A stretch of 32,472 nucleotides of DNA from assembly GCF_000614545.1 (NCBI RefSeq), contig NZ_BAKW01000026.1, positions 1 through 32,472 of the forward strand, written 5' to 3'. The notes below the pieces were generated by a model. It saw only the letters and a program-made list of their open reading frames with translations, did not search any database and had not been told where the DNA came from. Origin of the DNA: Asaia platycodi JCM 25414. Its GTDB lineage: Bacteria > Pseudomonadota > Alphaproteobacteria > Acetobacterales > Acetobacteraceae. The translations under genes were made by a program, and so were the position numbers. Positions 7,940 through 16,623 of the stretch are shown here, in pieces; the first letter of the stretch is position 1; every line of letters starts with the position of its first letter.

Positions 7940-8338
7940 ATGTCCGATGAGCCGGATAACTTGACCCTTCAAAAGCTTACTACACAGATTATTTCTGCAT
8001 ATGTGACTCACAACGAGATTGCAGGTCAGGATCTACCAAACCTCATCCGCACCGTACATCAGACGCTTTCGACTGTCGCGCATACCAAGCCCGAGACTGT
8101 CAAGCCAACCCCGGCAGTCCCACCCAAGAAGTCAGTCTTCCCTGACTACATCATCTGTCTTGAGGATGGCAAAAAGCTGAAATTGCTGCGTCGCCATTTG
8201 CAGACGGTTTACGACATGACACCGCAGCAATATCGCGAGCGCTGGGATCTGCCCCCCGAATATCCGATGGTGGCGCCCAATTATGCCAGCCATCGCTCGA
8301 ATCTCGCCCGCAAGATCGGCCTGGGCCACAGGCGGTGA
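7940..8338 (+). CDS. MucR/Ros-family transcriptional regulator with atypical zinc finger
   Basis: 132 residues from ATG 7940, chosen because TTTGGGGAG (7924-7932) is correctly spaced; the in-frame TTG at 7925 overlaps that site. The N-terminal half is the oligomerising region; a Pro/Lys linker precedes the DNA-binding domain YIICLEDGKKLKLLRRHLQ and the family tail RWDLPPEYPMVAPNYA, ending KIGLGHRR. MucR/Ros proteins are global regulators and nucleoid-like silencers in alphaproteobacteria. At the positions of the Ros Cys2His2 ligands this protein has Cys73, Asp76, His86 and Val90/Tyr91, so zinc binding may be altered or absent. Confidence 0.9.
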   Translation: MSDEPDNLTLQKLTTQIISAYVTHNEIAGQDLPNLIRTVHQTLSTVAHTKPETVKPTPAVPPKKSVFPDYIICLEDGKKLKLLRRHLQTVYDMTPQQYRERWDLPPEYPMVAPNYASHRSNLARKIGLGHRR

Positions 8339-8346
8339 GAAAGCGA

Positions 8347-8387
8347 CCCTTTGTCCTCTACTTAACGTTGGCAAAGGGCCAGTTTTT
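8347..8387 (+). terminator. Possible intrinsic terminator between mucR-like gene and fur
   Basis: CCCTTTG (8347-8353) pairs with CAAAGGG (8372-8378) across an 18-base loop, followed by TTTTT at 8383-8387. The long loop and short stem make it a moderate candidate. It would separate the MucR gene from fur. Confidence 0.4.
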
Positions 8388-8404
8388 CGGCTACGCCCTA
8401 TTTC

Positions 8405-8896
8405 ATGGTATCTGAAGCGAAAGCTGACGCAAAGCGCAGCGGGCGGGCTCAGGATGAGTCGCGCATCGGTCAATTGTGCATCGAACGTGGCCTGAAAATG
8501 ACAGGGCAGCGTCGCGTAATCGCGCGCGTCCTGTCAGAGGCTGAGGACCATCCGGATGTCGAGGAGCTGTACCGCCGTGCGTCGCAACTCGACAGTCGCA
8601 TCTCGATTGCCACTGTTTACCGCACCGTCAGGTTGCTCGAGGAGAAGGGTATTCTCGAGCGGCGTGATTTCGGTGGCGGTCGTGCACGTTATGAGGCCAG
8701 TGAGCCTGGCCATCAGCATCATTATCATCTCATCGACGTCGATACCGGTCACGTCGTGGAATTTGAAGATGAGGAACATGCCGCCCTGATGGAGACGCTT
8801 GCGCGTCGCCTTGGCTTCGATCTTGTTTCTCATCGTCTCGAACTTTTTGGGCGTCGTCTGCCGCAGAAAGCGGGCGAGCCGACAGGTCAAGACTGA
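8405..8896 (+). CDS. fur: Fur-family transcriptional regulator
   Basis: 163 residues. The N-terminal winged helix includes TGQRRVIARVLSEAEDHPDV and the recognition helix region SRISIATVYRTVRLLEEKGI. The dimerisation/metal domain contains HQHHYHLIDVDTGHVVEFED, the histidine-rich metal site of the family. Only one Cys is present (Cys25), so the CxxC structural zinc site of E. coli Fur is absent, common in alphaproteobacteria. Fur, Mur and Irr are close; the histidine cluster alone does not settle whether iron, manganese or haem is sensed, but Fur is most likely. No strong ribosome-binding site precedes ATG 8405. The stop overlaps the next ATG. Confidence 0.87.
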   Translation: MVSEAKADAKRSGRAQDESRIGQLCIERGLKMTGQRRVIARVLSEAEDHPDVEELYRRASQLDSRISIATVYRTVRLLEEKGILERRDFGGGRARYEASEPGHQHHYHLIDVDTGHVVEFEDEEHAALMETLARRLGFDLVSHRLELFGRRLPQKAGEPTGQD

Positions 8897-9794
8897 TGAA
8901 CGCCAAACCTTCGCATGCCGAGATGTTTCGTCTTCTGGTGACAGATGGCGAGAGCCTGGGGCGTCCAGCCAGTCTCTTTCCACACTCGATTTGGCGCGGG
9001 ATGCCTTTCCTGAACTGCGAGGTGGTCAACTTGGTGTCAGAATCGCGACAACTGATGCCGAGCGTGAAGCCGCTCAAGCTTTGCGCTACCGCGTCTTCTT
9101 TGAAGAGATGGGCGCGCGCGCCGATGAGCGCACCGCACGACTGAAGCGCGATATCGACGATTTCGACGAGGTGGCTGACCATCTTCTCGTCATCGACCAC
9201 GCTGTCTCTTCCGGTGCTGAAGGAGTCGTGGGCACTTACCGTTTGCTGACAAGCGACAAGGCAGCACTTCTCGGGCGCTATTACACGTCCAGCGAGTATG
9301 ATATTTCGCCGCTGACCGAGTTTCCCGGTCGCCTGCTGGAAGTGGGTCGCTCCTGCGTCGATCAGCGTTATCGTGGTCGCTCTGCCATGCAGCTGCTCTG
9401 GCGGGGGATTGCGTCCTATATCTTCCTGCACCGGATCGATGTGTTGTTCGGCTGCGCCAGCCTGCCCGGAATCAATCCGGAAACCATGGCGGACGAGCTG
9501 ACCTATCTTTACCATAACCATCTGGCCCCTCCGGCTCTGCGCATCCGTGCCTTACCCGACCGGTATGTCGATATGCAGCGCAGCGACCCGCATCTGCTTG
9601 ATCATCGGAAATGCCTCTCCAAACTGCCGCCCCTCATCAAGGGCTATCTGCGTCTGGGCGGATTTATCGGCGACGGCGCTGTGGTGGATGAACAATTCAA
9701 CACGACGGATGTTGCCGTGCTCGTCAAAAGCGAGCTTCTGGCGGATAAATATTACCGCCACTATGAGCGCCGTCTGAGGGACGCTCTCGAATAA
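8896..9794 (+). CDS. olsB: OlsB-like L-ornithine N-alpha-acyltransferase; frameshift near 8965
   Basis: Acyl-ACP-dependent GNAT enzyme that makes lyso-ornithine lipid. ATG 8896 overlaps the fur TGA and starts MNAKPSHAEMFRLLVTDGES. The conserved body lies one frame over and is intact to 9794: QLGVRIATTDAEREAAQALR, RYRVFFEEMGA, DFDEVADHLLVID, GTYRLL, LLEVGRSCVDQRYRGRSAMQ and LFGCASLPG. The body frame has no good start of its own, so one base is probably missing between about 8955 and 8975. Corrected length is 299 residues, normal for the family. No olsA partner is adjacent, and function is assigned by family. The lnt gene follows 14 bases later. Confidence 0.82.
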
Positions 9795-9808
9795 ACCAGG
9801 AGAACACA

Positions 9809-11334
9809 GTGACTTTCCGGCTCTGGAATTCTCCCTTCCCGCCGAGCCGGCTTCCATTTTCCACCGGGAAAATGATTCTGGCTGACCTTTTCGTCGGGGC
9901 ATTTTCAGCCCTGGCGCTACCGCCCCTCTTTTTTCTGCCGTCGCTGGCACTGGGGCTCCTCTATCTTTATCGTTGCACACAGGACGCTTCTAGCGCGCGC
10001 CAACTGGCGCTTCACGCCTTCTTTTTCGGCCTTGGCTATCACACTCTCGCGCTTTCTTGGCTAACGAACGCCATCCTGACTCGTGCCCACGAGTTCTGGT
10101 GGGCTGTGCCGATTGCGGCACCCGGATGTGCGTTGATTCTGGCGCCGCTCGTCGTGGCGCCGGTTCTGCTCTGCCGTCTGGTGCCTTCAGGTCTGCCGAG
10201 AATGATCCTGCTGGCGGCGCTCTGGACGCTGGCCGACATGGCGCGTGTCTTCATCTTCACGGGGTTTCCCTGGAACCCGACTGGCAGTGTGTTCGAGCTG
10301 CCAGGTGTGCTGGGCGACATTCTGATTCAGCCCGCTGCATTCATCGGTGTCGACGGCCTGACCTTTCTAGCCGTTCTAGCCGGTCTTCTGGTGTGGCACG
10401 GTCGCAAGGCCCGTGTCTTTCTGGCAGGGTTTTTCGCTGTCTGGATCGGCGCAGGCTGGTATAGACTCGCTCATCCAAGCCTGTTGCCGGTTACCAATCC
10501 TGTGGTGGCTTTGCTGCAGGGCAATCTTCAGGAACGCGATATTCTCTCCCGTTCCGGAGCGATGAACGCTTTCAGGCTCTATCTGCGTCTCACGAGCGAG
10601 GGGGTTGCCAAGGCGCGCACTAGCGCTGTCGACCGCAACGTCGTCTATCTCTGGCCGGAATCGGGCTTTCCCGGTCTTCTGGATGAAGATGAGGCTGCGC
10701 GTCGCCTCATTGCTCAGGCGGGTGATGGTGCCTGGGGTATGATCGGTTCGGACAGGCGCGATACCGAAAACCGTTTTTACAACAGCATCATGGCGCTGGA
10801 TGAAAGCGGTCAGATCGAAGCAGTCTACGATAAGGCAACGCTCGTCCCCTTTGGCGAATATCAGCCGCGTCATATCCCGTTCAATTTGCTGCCCGATCAG
10901 TTGACGCCTGGAAAAGGACTCGCAACCTGGTCTCTCCCGGCATTGGGCGCAGTCGGCCGATGGTCTGTTACGAGATCATTTTTTCAGGGCATGTGATCGG
11001 GGCTACCCGTCCGAACTGGCTGGCCAACGTCACCAATGATGCCTGGTTTGGAAATAGTGCCGGCCCGCGACAGCATCTTGCGACGGCCAGAATGCGCGCT
11101 GTGGAAGAAGGTCTGCCTGTCGCTCAGGCGGCAAATATGGGCATCACGGCTGCTTTTGATGGCTCGGGACATGAACTGGGCCGATTGCCTTGGGGGCGGG
11201 CAGATAGTCTTGTCATTGCCTTGCCCTCGCCTCAACTGCCGACCATTTTTTCTCGTTACGGAAGGAGCCTGCCAATAATTCTGTGTGCATTTGGGGTTGT
11301 TCTGGCTGTTTTCCTTGGGCGCTATCGAAAATAG
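9809..11334 (+). CDS. lnt: Apolipoprotein N-acyltransferase Lnt; frameshift near 10957
   Basis: Adds the third acyl chain to bacterial lipoproteins in the inner membrane. The GTG at 9809 has AGGAGA upstream. The N-terminal half has several membrane segments with FTGFPWNPTGSVF; the C-terminal half is a nitrilase-like periplasmic domain. The triad is complete: Glu284 in YLWPESGFPG, Lys342 in YDKATLVPFGEY and, after the lesion, Cys387 in MVCYEIIF. The first frame goes wrong after LPALGAVG and stops at 10996; the second reads MVCYEIIFSGHVIGATRPNW to 11334. Restoring one base in GGCCGA (10955-10960) gives 508 residues. Lnt is usually essential in alphaproteobacteria, so the break is probably a sequence error. 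Confidence 0.88.
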
Positions 11335-11397
11335 ATAATAAAACGTTAACTCACTGCGATTGGCGCTTGTGATTAACCCCAATATGAGTCCTTGTGC

Positions 11398-11880
11398 ATG
11401 AGTAATACCACGAAAAGCGCTTCGGCTGCTGGCCCGATAGACGCCCTTGTGGGAGCGCGCATTCGGTTGCGCCGGACTTTACTGGGAATGTCTCAGGAAA
11501 AGCTTGGCGTTGCGCTTGGACTGACATTCCAGCAGGTGCAGAAATACGAGAGGGGGGCCAACAAGGTCGGGGCCAGCAGACTTTATGAGATGTCTCGTGT
11601 GCTGAACGTCCCTATCGGATTTTTTTTCGATGATCTGACTGGCAACAATGAGTCTGGACAGTGCGCGAGCCTCGCGCCTGGCTTTTCTGAGGTTCCGCCC
11701 AGTTTCAGCAGCAAGGCTGGCCACGCGGTGCATGATGCCCCACATCCGAGGAACGACGGAGCTGACTTTATTCTTGATGAGGCCTCGATCGAACTCCTGC
11801 GCGCATTTCAACGCATCTCTGACGAGCGCGTCAGACGTCAACTTGTCAATCTGGTCAAAAGCATGGGGGCTTCTAAATAG
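11398..11880 (+). CDS. XRE/Cro-CI-family helix-turn-helix regulator
   Basis: 160 residues from ATG 11398; a TTG six bases earlier shares the frame. The HTH lies near the N-terminus: GARIRLRRTLLGMSQEKLGV, ALGLTFQQVQKYERGANKVG, ASRLYEMSRVL. It is followed by PIGFFFDDL and a linker, then a C-terminal helical segment (LDEASIELLRAFQRISDERV). This layout is common in conserved alphaproteobacterial regulators of unknown target. It follows lnt by 63 bases and is convergent with the phosphatase gene. Confidence 0.87.
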   Translation: MSNTTKSASAAGPIDALVGARIRLRRTLLGMSQEKLGVALGLTFQQVQKYERGANKVGASRLYEMSRVLNVPIGFFFDDLTGNNESGQCASLAPGFSEVPPSFSSKAGHAVHDAPHPRNDGADFILDEASIELLRAFQRISDERVRRQLVNLVKSMGASK

Positions 11881-11924
11881 ATCGATCAAAATACGATGGT
11901 CCATAGTCCCATCTGGCGTCATCC

Positions 11925-12587
11925 TTACTCCCGGCGCAAAACCTGATCGGTCAGGAAAGACGCTAGCTTGCCTGCTACGAAATCCTTCTTGAGTTGGCCC
12001 TCGTCATATTCATGCTCGACCCAATGCAGAAAAGGAACACGGCCCTCCGCCTGGCTCTGATAGCGTAACACGAACGCATCCAGAATGCCGGTACGGGCGC
12101 GATTGAAATGGCCGAAGCGCCAGTGAAGCTGCCTGAGGGCCTGCGCCGCACTGCCTCCCTCGAACAGAATGACCAGTGCTGACGCCAGACCGGCCCGATC
12201 GGCCCCGGATTTGCAATGCATCAGCATTGGCATGTCGATGGATTTGTAAAGACCGGCAAAGCGCAATATGCGATCGCGATGTGGGGCGCCGCGACTTTCG
12301 AAGGCCATGTCGACATGAGCGAGACCAAGTGTCTGCGCGGCATTGCGCGAGAGGGCGTCTGAGCCGCAGCGACGATGACCGCGCAGATTGACCAGCGTGT
12401 GCAGCCCCAGGCGGCGCTTCAGCCGTGCGAGCCGTGCCGGTGTGGGGTGGTTGCAGCGATAGACCTTTCCCGGCACCACAGTCGCCAGATTTGTCCAGGG
12501 CAGGCGAAAGATCGCATGATCGACAAACAGACTGTCGATCCACGCCTTGCGGCGGCCACGGGGTGAGGCAAGCGATCCATCGAACAC
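11925..12587 (-). CDS. Dual-specificity/tyrosine phosphatase-like protein
   Basis: 220 residues. The cysteine-phosphatase P-loop is clear: HCKSGADR, with His124, nucleophile Cys125 and Arg131. Upstream are VYRCNHPTPARLARLKRRLG and LHTLVNLRG, typical of Siw14/DSP-type folds. I start at GTG 12587 because AAGGAGAG precedes it at good spacing; the frame stays open further upstream to 12809, but that would overlap the divergent lipoprotein gene and reads as basic, low-complexity sequence. Substrates could be phosphotyrosine, phosphoinositide or another phosphate ester; sequence cannot decide. No kinase gene is adjacent. Confidence 0.8.
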   Translation of the reverse strand: MFDGSLASPRGRRKAWIDSLFVDHAIFRLPWTNLATVVPGKVYRCNHPTPARLARLKRRLGLHTLVNLRGHRRCGSDALSRNAAQTLGLAHVDMAFESRGAPHRDRILRFAGLYKSIDMPMLMHCKSGADRAGLASALVILFEGGSAAQALRQLHWRFGHFNRARTGILDAFVLRYQSQAEGRVPFLHWVEHEYDEGQLKKDFVAGKLASFLTDQVLRRE

Positions 12588-12680
12588 GAAAAACTCTCCT
12601 TGAGACAATCTGCCTTGCCTGCCGCAGCGGCGCCCATCCGTCAATTGCCGCGCGTGGGCGAGGTTGATACAACTCGTTCC

Positions 12681-12992
12681 ATGCGTGCCCTTTCGCTTCT
12701 CTTCTTGATGACGGTTCTTACCGGCTGCGCGGCAGAGACGTTTGGCCCGCCCAAGCCCGATCTTGCCGTCAACGGTCCGCCCGGCCATCCGCCAGGCCGC
12801 CCGCTTCATCGCGACCGTATGGCGCGTGCCTATGCCTCTCTTCCCATCGCTATTCCGGGCATGGACGGGCAGTCGGGGCCACCCATGCTACCCGGCCTTG
12901 CGACGGAGACGGTCACCAGCGAGGTCAAGCCGCAATACGCGGTGCCTGACGCTGAAGTATCTTACGGCAAGAAGGATGCGGGGCATGAGTGA
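12681..12992 (+). CDS. Small predicted lipoprotein of unknown function
   Basis: 103 residues. MRALSLLFLMTVLTGC is a lipoprotein signal peptide, with lipobox LTGC and Cys16 as the predicted acylation site. The mature part is Pro/Gly-rich (GPPGHPPGRP) and has no domain I recognise. The in-frame start at 12600 is rejected because it would put 27 residues before the signal peptide. The gene is divergent from the phosphatase gene (93-base gap) and overlaps the following methyltransferase start by 8 bases, so the two are likely co-translated. Confidence 0.7.
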   Translation: MRALSLLFLMTVLTGCAAETFGPPKPDLAVNGPPGHPPGRPLHRDRMARAYASLPIAIPGMDGQSGPPMLPGLATETVTSEVKPQYAVPDAEVSYGKKDAGHE

Positions 12993-13729
12993 GTTTGTGA
13001 CCGGACAATACGACCCGCGGGCACGCGATTACGTGCAAAGCGCAGTTCATGCTGCGGGCGCCGATCTCGACCATATGGCCGCGCTTGTGAAAAGCGCCGG
13101 GGTGGACGTCGTTCTCGATCTCGGCTGCGGTGGCGGGCATGTCAGCTACGCTGTTGCGTCTTATGTTGATCGGGTTGTGGCGTGTGATCCGACAGCGAGC
13201 ATGGCGCGCGCGGTTCAGGAAGAGGCATACAGGCGTGGTCTCGCTCAGGTGAGCCCGGTTTGCGGCTTTGCCGAGAGCCTGCCTTTTGCCGATGCGTCCT
13301 TCGGTGCCGTCCTGAGTCGTTTCAGCGCGCATCACTGCTGATGTGGAAACCGGACTGAAGGAATGGCGACGGGTGTTGCGCCGTGGTGGGATGGGAATTC
13401 TGGTCGACACGGTTGCCCCGGAAAACGCGATGGCCGATTCCGTATTACAAACGATCGAAACGCTGCGCGATCCGTCCCATATGCGTAATTACAAGGTCTC
13501 AGAGTGGCGCCGCCTGCTTGCAGCCGCCGGTTTCGAGGTCGAAGCCGTTACCAGCATGCGGTTACGTCTCGATTTCGCGTCCTGGGTGGCGCGTACGAAG
13601 ACGCCAGCCCTCCATCAGCAGGCCATTCTCTCCCAGCAGCGCGCGACCAGCCCGGCCGTAAGGAAGGCTTTGGAAATGGACGAAGACGGCAGTTTCACGT
13701 TGGACACAGCCCTTTTCGTCCTGCGCTGA
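12985..13729 (+). CDS. Class I SAM-dependent methyltransferase (UbiE-like); frame broken near 13336
   Basis: Starts MSEFVTGQYDPRARDYVQSA. Motif I is VVLDLGCGGGHVSYAVA, followed by VVACDPTASM (motif II acidic residue) and ESLPFADASFGAVLSRFSAHH. At that point the frame meets TGA (13339-13341); the protein resumes two frames on as DVETGLKEWRRVLRRGGMGI to 13729. Loss of two bases (probably GG after CACTG, giving a Trp codon) explains this best and yields 248 residues; one extra base would also restore frame. Family members methylate small molecules such as quinones; the substrate here is unknown. It overlaps the lipoprotein gene by 8 bases. Confidence 0.8.
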
Positions 13730-13763
13730 CCCCTTTTCGGGGCCGCGCCTGCAAAGCTGTCTG

Positions 13764-13943
13764 TCAGTCTGAAATGCGACGTGCCTCTTCTGGCAGCATC
13801 ACAGGAATGCCGTCGCGCACGGGGTAAGCCAGTCCGGCACCCTTGCTGACGAGTTCCTGTGCATTGCGGTCATAAACCAGCGCTTCCTTGGTGACCGGGC
13901 AGACCAGCATGGAGAGAAGGCGGGGGTCGAGGTCCTGAGCCAT
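13764..13943 (-). CDS. Trm112/YcaR-family (UPF0434) small protein
   Basis: 59 residues beginning [20 protein letters not shown]. The motif [14 protein letters not shown], then [18 protein letters not shown], is the signature of the bacterial YcaR/Trm112-like family. Only one Cys is present instead of the zinc-binding set of eukaryotic Trm112. Bacterial members are thought to bind or stabilise methyltransferases; here a methyltransferase gene is directly convergent, which may be coincidence. It lies 107 bases downstream of cnoX on the same strand. Confidence 0.85.
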   Translation of the reverse strand: MAQDLDPRLLSMLVCPVTKEALVYDRNAQELVSKGAGLAYPVRDGIPVMLPEEARRISD

Positions 13944-14050
13944 AGACTTGATCCTGAACTATATGGGAGGCCGAACGGGTGCAGTGCCGGGTCAACAGAC
14001 GCGACGCCACGCTCGGACGTAGGTCCTTGTTTGATAGAGTCGTGCGCTGC

Positions 14051-15005
14051 TCAGGAAAAGAGCAGGGCGGAGAGCTTGCGACGGGCCGGAAGCGTTGCCG
14101 GGTCGCTGTTTCCCCAGGCTTCAAAGAAGCGCAACAGCTCGGCCTTGGCGGCCCCTTCATTCCATTCACGGTCTTGGCGCAGGATCGACAGCAATGTGTC
14201 GGCAGCTTCTGCCTTGTCACCCGCGCCGTTCAGCGCACCGGCAAGACGAAAGCGCAGGGCGAGGTCATCAGGCGCGGCGGCACATTCGGCGCGAAGCCCA
14301 TCCAGAGCCGAGGCAGCCTGACGGCTTTCCTTGTGGAGAGCCAGAGCAGAGCGGGCACCGGAGACGCTGGGGTGCTCGGCCAGCTTGGGCGGCACCTGAC
14401 TCAGGCTTCATCGGCGCCTTCATCGTCATCGAGAGCGATCAGGGCACGGATCATGCCTCCCCAGCCTTCGGGGTTCTCTGGCTCCATTTCCAGCAGTGAC
14501 GCATAGAGACTGGCCGCTTCTGCTGCTTCGCCGTCCTGCAATGCCGCATTGGCGGCGGCGAGCAGATCGGCGCTGGGCATGGTGGCCCCGCTCGCCTTCA
14601 GGATCTGCTCGATAAAGCGACGTACTTCGCTCTCGGGCTGAGCGCCCTGCATGATGTCGAGAATCTGGCCCTTATAGAAAGCGGCGACCAGGGGTATCGA
14701 CTGGATGGGCAGGCCAATCTGCCCGAGCTGTGCGGCGAGCGCGGCGTTGGCCTCGACATCCACCTTGACCAGCTTGACACGACCACCGGCTGCCGTGACA
14801 GCGCGCTCGAGGATGGGCGTGAGCTGTTTGCACGGACCGCACCAGGCGCCCAGAAATCGACCAGTACCGGCAGCTCGCGGCTCGCTTCCAGCACTTCCGG
14901 CATGAAGCTGCGCTGGTCGGCATCGACGATCATGGCGCCAGCATTCTTTGGCGCGCCCGGCGCACTCTGTGGTTGGGGAGGGTTCTGCCCGATGATGTAA
15001 TCCAT
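14051..15005 (-). CDS. cnoX: CnoX/YbbN-like thioredoxin-TPR chaperone; two frameshifts
   Basis: Starts MDYIIGQNPPQPQSAPGAPK at 15005 with AGAGAG upstream. The thioredoxin domain reads LPVLVDFWAP, then a lesion; the next frame supplies CGPCKQLTPILE, so the WCGPC site is intact once one base is restored at 14842-14845. It continues VDVEANAALAAQLGQIGLPI and the TPR-like part NPEGWGGMIRALIALDDD. A second lesion creates TGA at 14401-14403; the last frame reads VPPKLAEHPSVSGARSALAL to 14051. Corrected length is 318 residues. CnoX proteins combine holdase and redox protection and hand clients to GroEL or DnaK. A WCGPC site, unlike the SxxC of E. coli YbbN, suggests real redox activity. Confidence 0.83.
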
Positions 15006-15199
15006 GGAATCTCTCTGTTTCAGGGCAGCGCCGGTGAAGGGCGCCGCCGTCCGATAAGCTTGGCTACAAGATTGTTCTGAAGCCCTTCGGAAGCAAGCCC
15101 GATAGGATAAGCCTCGGAGAAAGTGAAAAAAAACGAGTTTTTCGAAAAAACCCTCTTGCGCCCCATCGCTCCAGGCAATATTAACCCGTCCAACGGAAC

Positions 15200-15274
15200 G
15201 CGGGCGTAGCTCAGGGGTAGAGCACAACCTTGCCAAGGTTGGGGTCGTGGGTTCGAATCCCATCGCCCGCTCCA
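15200..15274 (+). tRNA. tRNA-Gly (anticodon GCC)
   Basis: The full cloverleaf reads directly: acceptor GCGGGCG/CGCCCGC, D arm GCTC-AGGGGTA-GAGC, anticodon arm CAACC-TTGCCAA-GGTTG with anticodon GCC, T arm GTGGG-TTCGAAT-CCCAT, discriminator T, encoded CCA. Confidence 0.97.
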
Positions 15275-15306
15275 GACAAGACTTTGCATTGTCTGGAGCG
15301 TTTCTT
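15268..15306 (+). terminator. Terminator hairpin overlapping the tRNA-Gly 3' end
   Basis: CGCTCCAGACAA (15268-15279) and TTGTCTGGAGCG (15289-15300) form a perfect 12-bp stem with a 9-base loop, followed by TTTCTT. The left arm includes the last three acceptor-stem bases, the discriminator and CCA of the tRNA. It therefore acts as a likely transcript end while competing with the acceptor stem in the precursor. Confidence 0.6.
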
Positions 15307-15509
15307 CCGAAATCCAAATAAAAATCTGAATTTTCTGCTTGGACTGTAGTCATTACTTTCTCACTTTGACGTGAGAGTTCTGCTGTGAAGTCCTTGCCTG
15401 CTAACGAACCTGTCTCTTCGCGCAGGAATTTCCGTTAGAGGAAAGGTTGCGTTCAGAAAATAAGAAATTAAACCGATGCTGAGAAACAAAAGAACAGCAC
15501 GGCGAAAAT

Positions 15510-16526
15510 TTGAGACAAAAATCTTCTTTTTCAGAAATAAGCCGTCCAGTCCGTTCTGGATTGCCTCTCTTGTTCGTGATCGCGTACGTATTTTGTATGA
15601 CGATTACGGCACGCGCCTCTGATGACGAGCCGCAACCTAAACGCGAGCAATGGTATACTGGTTCGCTCATTTCGCCGTCTGGTCCGCAGTTCAAAGCGGG
15701 TGTACTCGGCATCGAACCCTACCTCACCTATAATCAGGCAGTTGATTATCTGGGCGCCAACGGGGCGAGTGCGCCGATGGATGGCGGTCAGAGAACCGTC
15801 AGTAACTCGACCATGGTCAAATACGGTCTGACCGATCACATCAGCATCCAGATTTTTCCGGCCATAAGCTATGGCTGGAAGAAACATGACGGCAATACGA
15901 GTGGCCTGAAATTCGGCGACATGCCGGTTGATTTCCTGTGGCGTTTCCTCGACCCGGATCCCAAACGTTATATCCCGGTCATGAGTCTTTTCGTCGGTAT
16001 GCTCATGCCGACGGGCGATTACTCCAACTTGGCCGCAGTCAGGACGGTGTGGGTAACGGTGCCTATGTTTTCCGCACGGCGCTGGTCGAGCAATCGACCT
16101 ACGAACTGGCTCATGACTATACGCTGCGCCTGCGCATGTGGGGCACGTTCCGGCGTGCGGTCAGCTCGGCGCAACTCGTGGACATGACGAGCTATGGCAC
16201 GACGAAAGGGTTTGTCGGACGCGGGCGCCCCGGTATGAACGGGCAGACCGGGTTCTCACTCGAATTCGGGTTCAATCAGCGCCTAGTATTGGCGGTCGAT
16301 ATGGTACGTGACTGGTCCAACGGGTCGCGTGTCTGGGGCTCCTATCGTGACGGACGCCGGATTGACCGTGTGGGTGCCTCCTCAGGGGACTGGATGGTGG
16401 CCCCGGCTCTCGAATATAGCTGGTCGCCGCGCTTTGGTGTGATTGCTGGCGCCTCGACTTTTTTTTGCGGGCCATAATACGAACCTGACCGTCGCGCCAC
16501 AGATCGCCGTTAACATGATGTTCTAA
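15510..16526 (+). CDS. Outer-membrane beta-barrel-like protein; two frameshifts
   Basis: A hydrophobic leader (LPLLFVIAYVFC, then ITARA before SDDEPQPK) suggests export. The body has alternating strands with aromatic ends and resembles the outer-membrane 'transporter'/phenol-degradation meta-pathway family: FKAGVLGIEPYLTYNQAVDY, YGLTDHISIQIFPAISYGW, GMLMPTGDYSNL. A base lost near 16029-16033 shifts the frame; it resumes GRSQDGVGNGAYVFRTAL. One T too many in the T8 run (16459-16466) shifts it back; the end reads AGHNTNLTVAPQIAVNMMF. Corrected length is about 338 residues. The start is unsure: TTG 15510 is the only upstream start in this frame, while ATG 15476 lies in another frame. Substrate unknown. 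Confidence 0.65.
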
Positions 16527-16623
16527 GGGCGCCTAGCGCCGGTTAACCTGCCTTCAGGGCTTGCCTTGTGAAAGGGAGCGCGTCACGCTTCCTTTCATTC
16601 TAGCTCCTGAGGAAAACGGCACC

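Noticed and set aside
12588..12809. N-terminal extension of the phosphatase up to 12809
   Set aside because: It would overlap the divergent lipoprotein gene and is basic low-complexity sequence; GTG 12587 has a good ribosome-binding site.
13730..13742. CCCC-ttttc-GGGG hairpin after the methyltransferase
   Set aside because: The stem is only 4 bp with no T tract on either strand; too weak to call a terminator.
15138..15149. TTTTTCGAAAAA palindrome beside an A8 run upstream of tRNA-Gly
   Set aside because: Short and low in complexity; no repeat partner elsewhere in the window and no gene that it obviously controls.
15020..15289. Short minus-strand frame reading WSGRWDSNPRPQPWQG
   Set aside because: It is the translated antisense of tRNA-Gly(GCC), a well-known false protein. 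The frame at 23267-23482 (GRRESNPPQKLGRLLHYHYA) has the same origin from tRNA-Gly(TCC), and 17993-18181 covers tRNA-Thr.
15200..15510. tRNA-Gly as an integration site for a mobile element
   Set aside because: No integrase, no second copy of the tRNA 3' end as a direct repeat, and the following genes are ordinary. The repeat after the tRNA is inverted and acts as a terminator-like hairpin.
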